Assembly: GCA_033675545.1 (NCBI GenBank) | Contig: JAWDGP010000033.1 | Span: 80,001-144,000, forward strand | DNA: 64,000 nucleotides | Source: Elysia crispata | Lineage: Eukaryota; Mollusca; Gastropoda; Plakobranchidae | Direction: 5' to 3' | Shown: in pieces, positions 47,970-61,265 of the stretch | How positions within the stretch are numbered: position 1 is the stretch's first letter | Layout of the letters: each line of letters opens with the position of its first letter | The notes under the pieces: model-generated | Database searches by the model: none | What the model saw: only the letters and a program-made list of their open reading frames with translations | What the model was told of the DNA's origin: nothing | Position numbers and translations under genes: made by a program

Positions 47970-49099
47970 TGTAAGCGGATGGAAAGTTTGGTATTTTCTG
48001 TTGAGTGATTTTATGTAAATGTTTTGAATTCTATAATTTTATTGGCCATTTGTTTATTGGCGCTAAGTTGATTCTCCATCCTTCTGGTGCTTTATTTCTT
48101 TAAATAGTATGCTGTAATGGTTACATTATTAGCGGTATTTATGTTTCTTTTGTTCCTGTCCAGCTGGCCAGAGAAGATTTTCTTCGGTCGGCTTGGGACG
48201 TACTTTGATTCGGGGAACTTTGCCGACTGACTTGATATTATTTAAGTACTGATTAGAAAGACCAGTGGTTAGAACAGTTTTGGATTTTATTAAGTGGGCC
48301 TACGTGCGGTTAGCATTGTTGTAAATATATATTTTGTTACCAAGCCTTCGCTTGAGGATTGAATTGAAGCAAATTGCTGTTTGAATTTCTCGGATTTTTT
48401 TATTCTATTTTGGAGTACTGACTTTGTGTCTGGATTTTATGTGTATGGTATACCTCCGTGATTCGGGGAAGACCTTTCTGAGTCTACTGAGCCATTTGAG
48501 TATATATTGATTTTGTGCAACTCCTGGTTGGGTTCTTTGCAACGTTCTTTGTAACGTTCTTTGTAACATTCTTTGTGACGTCTTTGCAGCTTCTTTATAG
48601 TTCTAATTTCTAGCTTGTAGATTCTAGTGTTGTTTTGCTTTTCAAACTATAAGTTCTAATTCTAGATTGGTTCTAGTTTTAATTCCTAGTTTGGTTTTTA
48701 ATATTTTGGTTTTATATTAGTTTACGTTCAGTGGTGTAATCTTGGGTTAAAATCTGCTATTACATGTGTAATTCGGTTTTAGTTTACATGCGTTTAATTA
48801 TTGGGTCGGCCTATTGATATTTTGTGGTTTCAAGATTTTTTTGGAGTTTGTAGTTCTTTTCATTAACTTATTTTTTTTCTTTGCTCTATTCCAATTATTT
48901 CAACCAAGTAAATCTCTAGTTAGACTATTTCAAACTTACCTGTGTGCCATATTCTATCTTATTATCACAGCAATTAGTTAGTTAGTTTATTTGTTTTGTG
49001 GTGTTTTTGTGTAGGTTATACAGTTTTCCTCTCTATATCTTTAGAGAAAGACGTAGAGTCCACCAGCCAATATATATATATATATATATATAACTTACA
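47970..49099 (+). repeat. Related, older LTR adjoining element C
   Basis: It begins TGTAAGCGGATGG and ends AACTTACA. It shares with the element C LTR the block CCTGTCCAGCTGGCCAGAGA ... TTCTTCGGTCGG, then GGACGTACTTTGAT and GCCGACTGA (48157-48220 versus 38279-38340 and beyond), in the same order. The rest is diverged. It has no internal region, so it looks like a solo LTR of a sister family, only eight bases from element C. An AT run lies at 49071-49092. Confidence 0.6.
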
Positions 49100-49916
49100 T
49101 ATGAATGTTCTCACATCTTCCCAAAGCAGCGGAGAGTTTTTGAACTTTGATGCTTCTTTTTAGTCGCTACTGGTTATAGGTATGAAGTTGAAGCTAGGAC
49201 AGCCGAGAGGTATTTGCACCTAGCATTCGACCACACATCCAATACACATTGCTACAATCGTATATCAATGTTTAATGCTCTAGAACATCTTACATGAATA
49301 AAAGTTATGTTTCTCGTTCACTTTATTCACCAAATAAATAACGAAGAAGTAAACTCTAAACACTGTCATCTTAAGCAGTTGGTGGTGTAAGGACGTGTTG
49401 CCACGTATACGCGTAATACATCAAACGGAATTTTATAGACATTTTAAAACTGAACTGAAATCCCATTATTTTAAAATGACATCAATATTTAAATTTCACA
49501 TACATTTCCATTTCAGTAATTCCTTCAGTTTTGACTATCACTGAAATATGTGTGAAAAGGCTTGTTAATACTTTTATTTATGCGATTATTGAGAGTTTTC
49601 CGCGAGAACCATTAGCTTTATTAATTTTCTGTAGAGTGTAATATTGAATGTAAGAAGTACTTCAACTAAATGTATGTATAGTTTCATACTTTTTTACTCC
49701 GTACCAATGAGTTCTGTATGATTTTACAACCTATGCAATGTTTCTTTCTTATTAATGATAATGCTTTCCTAATTATCTTGCTATCATGTTTCGCTTGTGC
49801 TAAATGTCATCTTTATTCTAGATCAGCTGTACAGGATAGTATTCTCAGCATCTGTGATTTTGATTTTGTAATGTGCATTGAGCTTTCGCGAGAGAAGGTG
49901 CTATATAACATTATCA

Positions 49917-50085
<169 letters not shown>

Positions 50086-50607
50086 AATTATTAACATTAT
50101 TAGATTCCAATTCGTAGCTTTATTATGTCAAAGAGGGTGGGAAGGTAGAGGTCGTTTGACGATGTTGTTGCTTGTGTTCCTGCACAAAGCTTTTTATTGT
50201 TAGTTTTATCGCCGCTGTCATTTTAAAATAATCAACAAGGTGCAATTTTGAAAACTTGCGTTTGATAAATGCAAAATATTAAATATTTTTGACGAACTAC
50301 AAAAAGCTAGACCTGATTAAACCTCGATCAGGTTAAATACAAATTTTGGTTTACTCTACCACAATCGATGACTTCTCATTAAAAGGTAGGCTAAGCGTTA
50401 TGAACATGGTTAGAGTTAGACCTAGATTAAAAAAAAACCAACTATTTCACTGAGATAGAATGAGAAGAAATTTCTACGCTACTCTAGATAGATACAGAAT
50501 TATACCTACTTCTCATTCCTTACTCAGGTCTCATCTAAACAATCATTTCTAATTTCACTACATAAAGATTCTGATTTAGGAACGGAATTTAAATGAACTC
50601 TCTAACG

Positions 50608-51760
50608 TGCAGCTGACTCTTGAGACAGGATTCAACCATAAGATTAGGTGCGACTGACTCTTGAGACATGATTCAACCATAAGATTAGGTGCAGCTGACA
50701 CTTGAGACATGGTTCAACCATAAGATTAGGTGCGACTGACTCTTGAGACATGATTCAACCATAAGATTAGGTGCGACTGACTCTTGAGACATGATTCAAC
50801 CATAAGTTTAGGTGCGACTGACTCTTGAGACATGATTCAACCATAAGATTAGGTGCAGCTAACTATTGAGACAGGATTCAACCATAAGATTAGGTGCAGC
50901 TGACTCTTGAGACATGATTCAACCATAAGATTAGGTGCGACTGACTCTTGAGACATGATTCAACCATAAGATTAGGTGCGACTGACTCTTGAGACATGAT
51001 TCAACCATAAGATTAGGTGCGACTGACTCTTGAGACATGATTCAACCATAAGATTAGGTGCGACTGACTCTTGAGACATGATTCAACCATAAGATTAGGT
51101 GCGACTGACTCTTGAGACATGATTCAACCATAAGATTAGGTGCAGCTGACTCTTGAGAGAGGATTCACCCATAAGATTAGGTGCAGCTGACTCTTGAGAC
51201 AGGATTCAACCATAAGATTAGGTGCAGCTGACTCTTGAGACAGGATTCAACCATAAGATTAGGTGCAGCTGACTCTTGAGACTGGATTCAACCATAAGAT
51301 TAGGTGCAGCTGACTCTTGAGACAGGATTCAACCATAAGATTAGGTGCGACTGACTCTTGAGACATGATTCAACCATAAGATTAGGTGCAGCTGACTCTT
51401 GAGAGAGGATTCACCCATAAGATTAGGTGCAGCTGACTCTTGAGACAGGATTCAACCATAAGATTAGGTGCAGCTGACTCTTGAGAGAGGATTCACCCAT
51501 AAGATTAGGTGCAGCTGACTCTTGAGACAGGATTCAACCATAAGATTAGGTGCAGCTGACTCTTGAGACAGGATTCAACCATAAGATTAGGTGCAGCTGA
51601 CTCTTGAGACTGGATTCAACCATAAGATTAGGTGCAGCTGACTCTTGAGACAGGATTCAACCATAAGATTAGGTGCAGCTGACTCTTGAGACAGGATTCA
51701 ACCATGAGATTAGGTGCAGCTGACTCTTGAGACAGGATTCAACCATAAGATTAGGTGCAA
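50608..51760. repeat. 41-bp satellite with higher-order structure
   Basis: About 28 tandem 41-base units containing GACTCTTGAGACA and ATTCAACCATAAGATTAGG. Two main variants differ at two linked places: GCAGCTGAC with CAGGATTC (type A) and GCGACTGAC with CATGATTC (type B). Type B dominates the first half and type A the second. A five-unit block (an A unit with GAGAGAGGATTCACCC, two plain A, an A unit with ACTGGATTC, one A) occurs at about 51140-51344 and again at about 51468-51672. Confidence 0.95.
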
Positions 51761-52515
51761 CCAGTGTTAACTTGTGTACTCTGCTCGAACATTTTCAGTA
51801 TAAAAATTCTTATCTCAGATGTAAAGTTAGGCGTGTTCTACCGATCCAATATTGAATCGAAACACTTGGGGTTATAAATTGATTAATTAAAAAAAGAAAT
51901 CAATAGAAACCAATGAATTCCTGATTGAATTTTATCTATCCTGATTTCTAGAGTATGCAATTCATAAAATAAAAGTACTTGCTTGTTTTATAATGATTCG
52001 AATATTTGTAAGGTCAAGCTTATACCTTTAACGTCTTAAAAATTCATGTCTTTTTAAAAGAAAACATTTTGCGCGTTATATATGCTAAAAATAATGTTTA
52101 ACTATGGTAAAACGAAATTGAGAAGCTGGTCCAGAGAAAAAAGCTACTGCTCATCTTTTACACATTTCCCTTTTAAACCCAGTTTTGGCTCACGCAAGGT
52201 CTTTTCATTTCACTCTGAAAGTGTCTCGTATGATGGTAGACAAAACTTTTATCACATCTGAATTCAAAGACACCTTGCAAATAACAGTTTTAATAGTTTC
52301 CTTCTTTGTAAGTAACATAGCAAAACCACACCTCATGAATCGACGTTACATTCATGCTTCCAAATTATTTTTTTTATTATAAAAGGCTTGGAATTCACTC
52401 CACTCAATGTTAAAAACTAAGACGCTGCGTTTATAGAATTTGTAAGTGGCGACGAAAGTCACTAACAACTGACAGAAAATCAAAGAGGTTTAGCAGGGAA
52501 AGAGTAACATCTTAC

Positions 52516-52599
52516 CTGTGGCTGCCGTCCATGAAGACCCGCTCTATCCTGGGCTTCATAGTCGGCCCGTCGTGCCCTCGGTCAGCGAAAAACATGTAA
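52516..52599 (-). CDS. LRP2: LRP2-like exon W8: YWTD propeller 1
   Basis: A short 84-nt exon, phase 2 to phase 2, with acceptor TTTGTAG and donor GTAAGA. It encodes YMFFADRG in the YWTD position and RIERVFMDGSHR, the usual strand-turn (RxERxxMDGSxR). It is followed by a 16.7-kb intron that contains the 38-48 kb gypsy element and the 41-bp satellite. Its product joins in frame to both neighbours. Confidence 0.9.
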
Positions 52600-52965
52600 C
52601 TACAAATAGAATGAAGGCAGAGATTAACAAAATAAAATCGTTAGTGGCTTTGAGAGAGAAGTGAAAATTGTTCTCACACGTTAGAAAAAAAAACGTTAAA
52701 GGATTTTATTAAAATTAAAGAGAATAAAATATTTTAGTAGTGAATCTGGAGAGATAACAAATGTCATGAAAACCTATTTACCTGCTTCGGACTAAAGCAA
52801 ATTGCTATAAGATGGTTGAGACCTGCATAGTCATAATATGCACCTACGCACCCAGTCTAGCAATAATTACCACTAGTCTATATTTAATAATATTAAAATA
52901 GTGGATCTTTTCAAGCACAGTTATAAAAGGAATTTTGTGAATATTCATCGGCTTGAGATACTTAC

Positions 52966-53192
52966 CCAGTATTGGGATCTAAAGCTATGGCTACTGGTGC
53001 CTGTAGGTTGTCCGCCACAATGTTCTGCTGCAGGCCGCTGGGTATATTGAACATCTCTATCCTGGCAGTGTCTCTGTCTACAAGATAAACACTTCTGGTT
53101 AGCCAGTCAAGCGCTAAGTCCACCGGGACTGCTAACCCTTTCAGAGGAATAAGAGTTGGCGCAACCTTCGCGCGATAGGACACGGAATAGAC
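52966..53192 (-). CDS. LRP2: LRP2-like exon W7: YWTD propeller 1
   Basis: This 227-nt exon runs from phase 0 to phase 2 (acceptor TCTCACAG, donor GTAAGT). It continues the propeller with LALDWLTRSVYLVDRD and VAIALDPNTG, both standard blade patterns (LDW-x4-YxVD and ALDP-x2-G). A CT/GA microsatellite and a C-rich run lie only 50-200 bases beyond its acceptor on the plus-strand map. Confidence 0.92.
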
Positions 53193-53885
<693 letters not shown>

Positions 53886-54043
53886 CTGCTTGTCTGTATT
53901 ATTGATGTAATAAACAAGCTCCTCTACTGAATCGACGTCAACATCCACAATGTCTCCATCAAGGACCTTCCTAGCTCGCTTACCGTCACTGGTCAGCACA
54001 AGGATCTCCATGGAGCTTGAGATAATCAACTCCATATCCTCGC
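53886..54043 (-). CDS. LRP2: LRP2-like exon W6: start of YWTD propeller 1
   Basis: This 158-nt exon runs from phase 1 to phase 0, with acceptor CGTTCAAG and donor GTGAGT. It encodes the first blade of the six-bladed beta-propeller, with the typical opening strand ELIISSSMEILVL and the strand VEELVYYINNTDKQ, where the YWTD-type motif is degenerate (YYIN). YWTD propellers release ligand at low pH in LDLR-family proteins; that is family knowledge and is not visible here. Confidence 0.88.
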
Positions 54044-54129
54044 CTTGAACGATCGAGAAAATCATATCAAAATTCTTACATTTGAGCCATAGCCAGGTCT
54101 AGAAAATAATAACCTTTATTAGTATTGTA

Positions 54130-54195
<66 letters not shown>

Positions 54196-56639
54196 ACTAT
54201 TAAAAGGCTAAAAGTACATTGTAGATCTAGATTTTAACCTTTTGATTTGAGTAAAGGTCCTAGATCTAGAACATATGGCCAAGCAGATCTAACTTTTTTA
54301 AATTCTTTGTTAAGATCTTAATCTACAACACGTAGATCTATTCCAGACGCCTCCATCATTTGGGTAATTTTAGTTTACTTCCTGCGATCTCTTTTAAGCT
54401 GTGCTTACAGGATGCAGTTCGCACCCCACATTCGTATTTTTTTTTTAAGAAAATTATAATCACATTTTCGCCTTTCATTAAAAAAAAAAACAAAAAAAAC
54501 CCCCCACTATTTTGGGGATAACAATATTTTCACTCCAATCTTTAAGACAATTTACAACTTTATGCCAAATTTGATGTCCCTAGGTGATTTTGTCAGATTG
54601 TCCTGAAATTTCGGCTTGCTCCATTATATAGAGAAGCTGAAAAATTCTGGTATTTTTTGCCGGGGCTAGTCTGAGCGTGTGTATTAAATAGGCTTATAAA
54701 CTGTCTTGATATCTCTATCTTTTTTACTTGCACTATCCAGATTATGTGCCTCGGCCTATCTATCTTTTCCTAGAATCTAAATAATTATCTCTATAATTCT
54801 AACAAAAGAATCCAGATCTTAAATCCTTTTTTAAGTTTTAAACTTAAAAGTAAAATCTTGATTTTCTAGTCTAGCTGTTGTAGACATGTAGACCCCAGCT
54901 CTAGAACTTCTTTAGATTCTTTCTTTAGATTTTACTCTATAACGTGTAGAGCTATTCCCACACTGTCTTAGATCTGCCGCCGCGTAGATTGTAGGCCTGC
55001 TTCCAGTTTCATTTCTCCCATCACTGCCCAGTTGTGCTTTCAGAAATTAGTTCGCACATCCACTTTTTTTCTTTTAAGAATAATCATTCCACTCTTCAGG
55101 ATAATTTAAAAATGCCAAATTTGATATGCCTAGGTGGTCTAGAAATGCTCCGTCAAAACATAGTACTATTTTTTTCATAGCCACATTATTAAAAGATTAT
55201 TATTATGATGATGATGATAATGAGGATGATAATAGTGGTGGTGGTGATGATGATGATCACCATGTTAAGAAAGTATTGTGTATCGGTCAAAACTAACAAC
55301 GGAAACAAACGATGAGACCATTACTGCATCATCCTGCGAAGAAAGCTACCAAAGATTTAAAGAAAAAAAAAACCAACATTTATAGAACATTCATTACTAT
55401 AAAGAGTGAAAGTTTGAAATAAAAAAAAATTGGGGATATCCGATGTTAAATTTTTGCGCGCATGGAAAAGAAAAGATAAAGATTTATTTAACCCAGTTTG
55501 CTACTCTTTTCGAATCATGTAAAACTAGTTTAGAACCGCGTTTATTACATCATCGCTTCAGCGCTCGATTTGATCTGGATGTCCTATGCCTATGTACATA
55601 TTAAATCATCCAATAAGGAGATAGTTCAAAGTCTATAAAATAACATTTTTTTTTTAAATTTTATTTCAATAATATAAAATATGCATTACCATTATTCATA
55701 TGTTTTAACATGTTACAGTATAAAATGCACTGAAATTCTTTCCATTAAATTTCATTATCGCAAGAAAAGCGATTGCGTGCATTTTATTCCTCTTATTAAA
55801 AACAAACATAGTTCCTATTCTATTATAACAGTCATTTTAGCCTCGACAACCATTTAGCAATAGTGATGGTGGTGGTAGTGGCTATGGTCATGAAATGGCT
55901 GAAGAGGCTTAAGAAAACATTTTTTCTCATAAACCCTGCTACATAATCTTGAAGTGTATTTATTGACTAGAGAATGTTTCATCTGCTCGATGCTAATAAT
56001 TTCACGATGTATGGGAAAGTTAAAAATTGAATTTACTTCTTTTAGGTATAACATCTTTTTTGTGGTTGCACTGCAGCGCTTACCATATTTAAAAAATGGT
56101 CGCAAATACTAGGCACTTAATATTACATGCAGAATGGATTGATCGATTTTTAACTGATCAATTTATAGCATATTTGTATAAAATATAGTGATGTAAACTA
56201 ATACTTTTGTGTTCAGTTTTTGTTTAGAATACCTATAATATATTAACGATACTAAACGATACTAACCAACTTGTCTGAAGATCAAAACTGAAAATCCTGA
56301 AATATTTGCCTCGATACGAAATATTTTTCTGTGTTAGACTTAATTGGATATTTATGAGGCATTTCACAATTTAATATAATATGAAGCAGCAATGAACATA
56401 AATAATGCGCATATTTAAGGTCTTTCAATACAAGAATTGTGTTTTATACACGGTAAAAAGGAAGCTTTTTGTGATCTTTTTTACATTTAAAATTAAAGTG
56501 AACCAACGCCTTAGTCAAATTGTGGAAGTTGTTCTCAGTTTAATAACCAAAAATAATTTCGACTGCTTAATCATAACGGCCGCAGTTTAAAAGTTTACGG
56601 TTTCTGTGACCTTAACTGTAAGCATTGAGCGGCACTCAC
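54044..56639. other. Intron between W5 and W6
   Basis: It contains an ATT run and two diverged copies of a local repeat: 54300-54590 and 54900-55140 share CGTAGA(T/G)CTATTCC, a GCTGTGCTT/GTTGTGCTTTC-AG-GTTCGCAC segment, TTTTTTTTAAGAA and ATGCCAAATTTGAT. AGATCT words are common. 55150-56639 shows nothing recognisable except short GAT and GGT runs at 55205-55258. Confidence 0.6.
54127..54194. repeat. (ATT)n microsatellite
   Basis: About 21 ATT units in the intron, 80 bases beyond the acceptor of exon W6 on the map. Confidence 0.97.
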
Positions 56640-56765
56640 TGTTATGAGCACGACACACATTGGTCGGGTCCAGAGCATAGCCCTCATGACACGAGCAGTG
56701 AAAAGATCCGGGACTATTCTCGCAGATTTGATCACAAAAGCCCCAACTTGAACATTCGTTGAAAT
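56640..56765 (-). CDS. LRP2: LRP2-like exon W5: calcium-binding EGF
   Basis: A 126-nt phase 1-1 exon (acceptor TTCAACAG, donor GTGAGT) encodes a calcium-binding EGF. It begins DFNEC, the calcium ligand motif, and contains [12 protein letters not shown], which fits the consensus for beta-hydroxylation of Asn/Asp. It directly precedes the first propeller. The 274-nt intron to W4 is the shortest in the window. Confidence 0.92.
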
Positions 56766-57040
56766 CTGTTGAAAAAAATAGAAATGTTCAACAAAAAAAC
56801 AGTCAAATCTTTTAAGTCATTTGTCTATAAGGAGACAAGAGACAAGAGACAAGGGACAAGAGCCTTATCCGTGCAGACCGCCGGTGTGAGGGGAGCAGGG
56901 CTGATACCAGGGGCGCTGATGCATTACAAGCCTGAATTTCTTAGACGGTTCTGGCTGCTGCCAAAATATTTAATGCTAATTCTTTCAGCATCTTTCCCTA
57001 AGCTCACATTAAATTTGTTCAGCAGCGCTCTGCCACTCAC

Positions 57041-57157
57041 CTTCACATGTCCGGTTGTCGGCGGGATTGATCTGGTAACCCTGTCTACAGTAACAGTGAC
57101 CTCCAGTCGGCGTGGCATGACAGCGGAACTCACAGGAAGTTGCAGTGCAAGAATTCT
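57041..57157 (-). CDS. LRP2: LRP2-like exon W4: EGF-like domain
   Basis: A 117-nt phase 1-1 exon (acceptor GTCTAG, donor GTGAGT) encodes one EGF-like module with six cysteines, from NSCTATSCEFRC to the HCYCRQGYQI segment and the final RTC. It lacks the D-x-N/D-E start of calcium-binding EGFs, as expected for the first EGF of the EGF/cbEGF pair that precedes a propeller in LRP1 and LRP2. Confidence 0.9.
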
Positions 57158-57802
57158 CTAGACACGCAGAATTCATGAATGAATACAATCTTAGTGAAAT
57201 TTAAAAATAAAAAAGCGTCACACAATAAACTCCTCCATTTCTCACGATGTTTACGACGCTTTTTAACTCGCTATCTTGGATAAATATTAAACGTTATATT
57301 AACATCCGTTATTTCCAACCCAAAAGGTTGCGAATTATTCTTTTTTTTTTTCGTTTTGACCTAATTTTATTTACACGGTCTAACAATTCTATTTCTTTTC
57401 CTACAACTGCTTAAGAATTTTCTTTCAAAACTTCGTAACATTTGATGGAGAATAGAGTTTTCAATGACTTACTACCTACGTTTAAACATTCTACTTAGAC
57501 CACTATAGGGGGCACATCATAAAAATAAAACATGCTTTTATTGAAATGTGAATTTTCCAGTCTTAAGATTGCACGGCTGTGTACATTGTTCAAAACGTCA
57601 TTGATTAAGCCTGTTAATGTAGAAATAATGGAATCACGTCGAAGCCTATGCTAGAATGGCTGGAGAATTTGGAAAGAAAAGATTCGTTAAAGGGGGAAAA
57701 GCGCGCGTTATGTGTGTATGTGTGTGTAGGGTTGTCGACCTCATCCTATATGGCTCCTATCGCAATGTTCACATCTACAAGTTATGTTTAAAAAAGAGTT
57801 AC
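57158..57802. other. Intron between W3 and W4
   Basis: 0.65 kb of A+T-rich unique sequence. No gene or repeat seen. Confidence 0.6.
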
Positions 57803-57925
57803 CACATCTGTCGCTTTCGTCCTGGCCTGAAGGGCAGTCTTTCTCTCCATCGCATACACTCGACAGCGGGATGCACCGCCCAGTATGGGGACACGCCCAC
57901 TCATCAGGGTGGCAGGCGGACATCT
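57803..57925 (-). CDS. LRP2: LRP2-like exon W3: LDLa repeat
   Basis: A 123-nt phase 1-1 exon (acceptor GTTTTAG, donor GTAACT) encodes the last LDLa repeat before the EGF pair. It starts with ACHPDEWACPHTGRC and carries CDGEKDCPSGQDESDRC. The usual GSDE is SGQDE here, which keeps the acidic residues but adds one residue, so calcium binding is probably retained. The donor is a less common GTAACT. Confidence 0.88.
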
Positions 57926-59095
57926 CTAAAACATAGGATACAAGCAAGATAAGGTGTGCTTTCTACATTGGGGCGAAGAAAATTGACCAGATTCTAGATA
58001 ACAGAAAAAATGAATTTAGAAACGCTATAATCAATGGGTATAGATCTACTTTAGACATTTATTTATTAGGCAATTGATTTTTTTCCCTGACGACGATAAA
58101 GCTAATAAAGCCACCAACAAAATGTTTTTGGTATGTATGGGCTCTTATTTATGCTATAGACAAGAGTGTGTAGTATGTGTGTGTGTGTGTGAGAGAGAGA
58201 CAGCAAAGTTATAAATGATGAGATATAAAACTTTAATTCCCCTGGCTTATTTATGGATCTAGCGCTACTAGATATGCTATGGTGGCCTTTCTTTAAGCTG
58301 TTATCACATTGATAGTACTATATTAAAAAAATTAAATTGAAATAAAAATGGATTTAGTGAGGGCAAAAAGGTTAAGTCACATACTGCTCTTCCATCTGAG
58401 TTATCGATCTGTTGCATGTTATTTGAAGATTAAACAAAATCAATAATTTTCTGTCAAGTATTTTTCCTGTGCTTTATACAGATGTACATTTTTCCATGTA
58501 TTTTGGCATTAATAGACAAGAAACGGTCCGCCTAGAGCCTACTATCATTGGACTGCACTTAGTTTTGTTGAGGAGATCATTATTTTAGAGCAATTTATTC
58601 CGTTTTCTTTTATTCTTTTAGGCAAAAAAAATAGATCTAAATAAGTTAGCGCAGTTTAGTATTAAGGGTATATATCTGTCTCTACTTTTTCTATCTCTAA
58701 TTCCTATACACACTCTCATTTTTTCCGTTTTTGAAATAATTATTGTTCATTTATTTAATGAAAATATTGAAGTAAATATCTGCCAACATCTAGACCAGAC
58801 AGTTCTTATTTGTAATGCTTAGGCTGTTGGCAGACTAGAAAAGTGTGCATTTATGAGTGACGTAGAGGCAATCATAGAGACAGCATTGACTTAGTTACCC
58901 GATGTCTTAATGTTTTTATTCATTGCAAAATGATTCGCGATTTTCTACATGGCGCATCACTCAACTGAAAACTTAACCGAAAGAGAGCAAACATGATATT
59001 GTCAAAGCAGAAAAAAATTCCCGCGAAGTTGACATTCTTCTAACGGAATTATAACTCTGATGTTCTATGGTGAGAGGATCTTAAGGCGGACTTAC
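57926..59095. other. Intron between W2 and W3
   Basis: 1.2 kb of A+T-rich sequence with only a short GT/GA run (58171-58202). Nothing else seen. Confidence 0.6.
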
Positions 59096-59212
59096 TGCAG
59101 TCAATCTCGTCTGAGCCGTCACCGCAGTCGTCTGTCCCATCGCAGACCCATTGTTGAGCAACGCAGAGCTGGTTGGTGCAGGCGAACTCATGGCCAGAAC
59201 AAGTGCGGTACA
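59096..59212 (-). CDS. LRP2: LRP2-like exon W2: LDLa repeat
   Basis: A 117-nt phase 1-1 exon with acceptor GCTGCAG and donor GTAAGT encodes a canonical LDLa repeat with six cysteines and the calcium loop [13 protein letters not shown]. All acidic calcium ligands are present. The pyrimidine tract before the acceptor is weak, so the exact first bases are slightly less sure than the rest. In the mature receptor this repeat belongs to the first ligand-binding cluster. Confidence 0.9.
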
Positions 59213-61265
59213 CTGCAGCAGCATGGGAAGTTGGAAGTCATACAATCATAAGATCCATTTCTCTCAGTGTTGGTTTACTTATCAATTCATTTATTTTGCA
59301 GGGGCCCAAATGTATAAGAGTTGTACAGACATGTTTAAAAACTAGATATTTTCTCTCTTGAGACATATTCCTCAAATCTTCAGGAGTTTTAGAAAATCGT
59401 GACTTCACGCTTTTAAAAGTGGTGTTTAATATTTCCTACTATAACTGCTTTTTTCATGGTCAGGAATCGAACCAATGAAGAATTACAAAATACGGCTTTG
59501 TTACAAGAATTGTTTGTTTTCAGACATGTTTAAAAACTAGATATTTTCTCTGTTGAGACATATTCCTCAAATCTTCAGCAGTTTTAGAAAATCGTGACTT
59601 CACGCTTTTAAAAGTGGTTTTAGTATTCCCTACTATAACTGCTTTTTTCATGGTCAGGAATCGAACCAATGAAGAAATACAAAATACGGCTTTGTTACAA
59701 GAATTGTTTGTTTTCTTATAGTACTTAATAATTTGCACATTCTTCACGTTATACAGTAAAGGCATCCAAAAAAACAAAATCAAAAAATCAAAAAGTTAAT
59801 GAAACGTTTCAGCTGCTCTCAATTCAGCATTGAACCAAACGGATCAATTAGCTTAAAGAGTTTCCTGTGGAAGCGGTCAACAAATTCAATGATTTAAATC
59901 TTTTTTTTATGTTGTATAACTCAGGACAATTCCGATGACAGCGACATGAGGCTGGTACAGAAGATGCGGTAGGGCAGAGCATCACAGGTCTGTGGTTGGA
60001 TAGATAAAGACCTCGCTTTGCGGTTCCCATCTTTTCGAGGGACGACGCTTTAGGTCTGTAAAAATTATTGTGTATGATCTTAAAATGTCGTGTGGACACG
60101 ATCTCAACAAATCAAAGCTTTTCTAGCCCTCCCAAAACACGACGACCGCGTTTTTCTTAATCCTCGGCTCCAAGGTCTTTAGTAAGTTTCATTTGCAGTG
60201 GTGAATCAAATTACTGAAAAAATAGGATTAACTAATGAAATAAAATCTCCTAGTTTTCTTCCAGTTATCCAACTGCAGATAATAGGCCGATGATCGTCAA
60301 TCAAAACTTTCCACCGCCCCATATGTTCAACTGTTGCTTATTGCCCTTGGTAATTTTATAATTTAAGATTAAAGCCAGTCGAATGATTTTTTTCCCAATA
60401 AATTATCGATTCTAAGAGACGGCCATCAGAATCACGCTCAGCATCCATTGTTCGGGAGTTGAACTGCGAGCCGTCTGTGCGCAGCAGCATACACGTCATC
60501 CTCAGTCAACTTTACATCGGCTGGAACTCATTGAATAACAAAAATAAGGTGTTAAAAAATTCACACAGTCTATACTGTGGCGATTGTTTTCTTTCTTTTA
60601 GACATAGTTGCTGTTGACAATACTTGTTAAACTATTGCAACCATGTCATTAAAAGTCACCTGTTCCTGCCCTTAGTTCTTTTCTTAAAACAATGCAAGTT
60701 TTAGCGTGATTGAGAAAGGGTAGGAAGGTAATTTTCTGTGCAATCTCTCTTGCAGCAATCTACAGTTTTCTAAAGCCCGCTTCTCCTTCCCTTTGCATAT
60801 AAGTCATTCTGTTCTCCTTCTAAACTTCAGGACCATTTATTAAACCTTTTCTTCGTCTCTTGCGCTCTCAGTAAGTTTTATTCCATACTACACCCTTCTA
60901 TGTGTTGGCAACACCAAATTTGCCTTTACTTGCAGTAGTGAAAACAGTAGAAGTGATGCAGAGACTATAGCTCGGAAGGTACACTCCTACGTCTGTATGA
61001 CCAATCAAGTTCATTTTGATTTGTGAAGAATTTGTTGTCTTAGAAATAATCTCTACCATAAATAGCAGGTAATGATAATAAATAACAGATTCATGATTTG
61101 GCAACAAATTCAATGCCATACAGGACAGCTCTGCGGCAAGTACTGTCGTATTCTGCTAGTCATCTTACCTGGATTAACTAGATAGTTGTTGTATCTACCT
61201 TTTTACCGCAAACATAATCAAGTATGCCTTTTTTCCGAATACTGAGGACAATTTGATCAACTTAC
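59213..61265. other. Intron between W1 and W2
   Basis: It contains the 195-base tandem duplication below. 59720-61265 shows no gene, tandem repeat or transposon that I recognise. Confidence 0.6.
59326..59714. repeat. Tandem duplication of 195 bases with a pol III B box
   Basis: Two near-identical copies start CAGACATGTTTAAAAACTAG at 59326 and 59521. Each contains, on the minus strand, GGTTCGATTCC, a perfect B-box match (about 59463-59473 and 59657-59667). No convincing A box or cloverleaf accompanies it, so I call no tRNA gene. Only a few bases differ between copies, so the duplication is recent. Confidence 0.85.
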
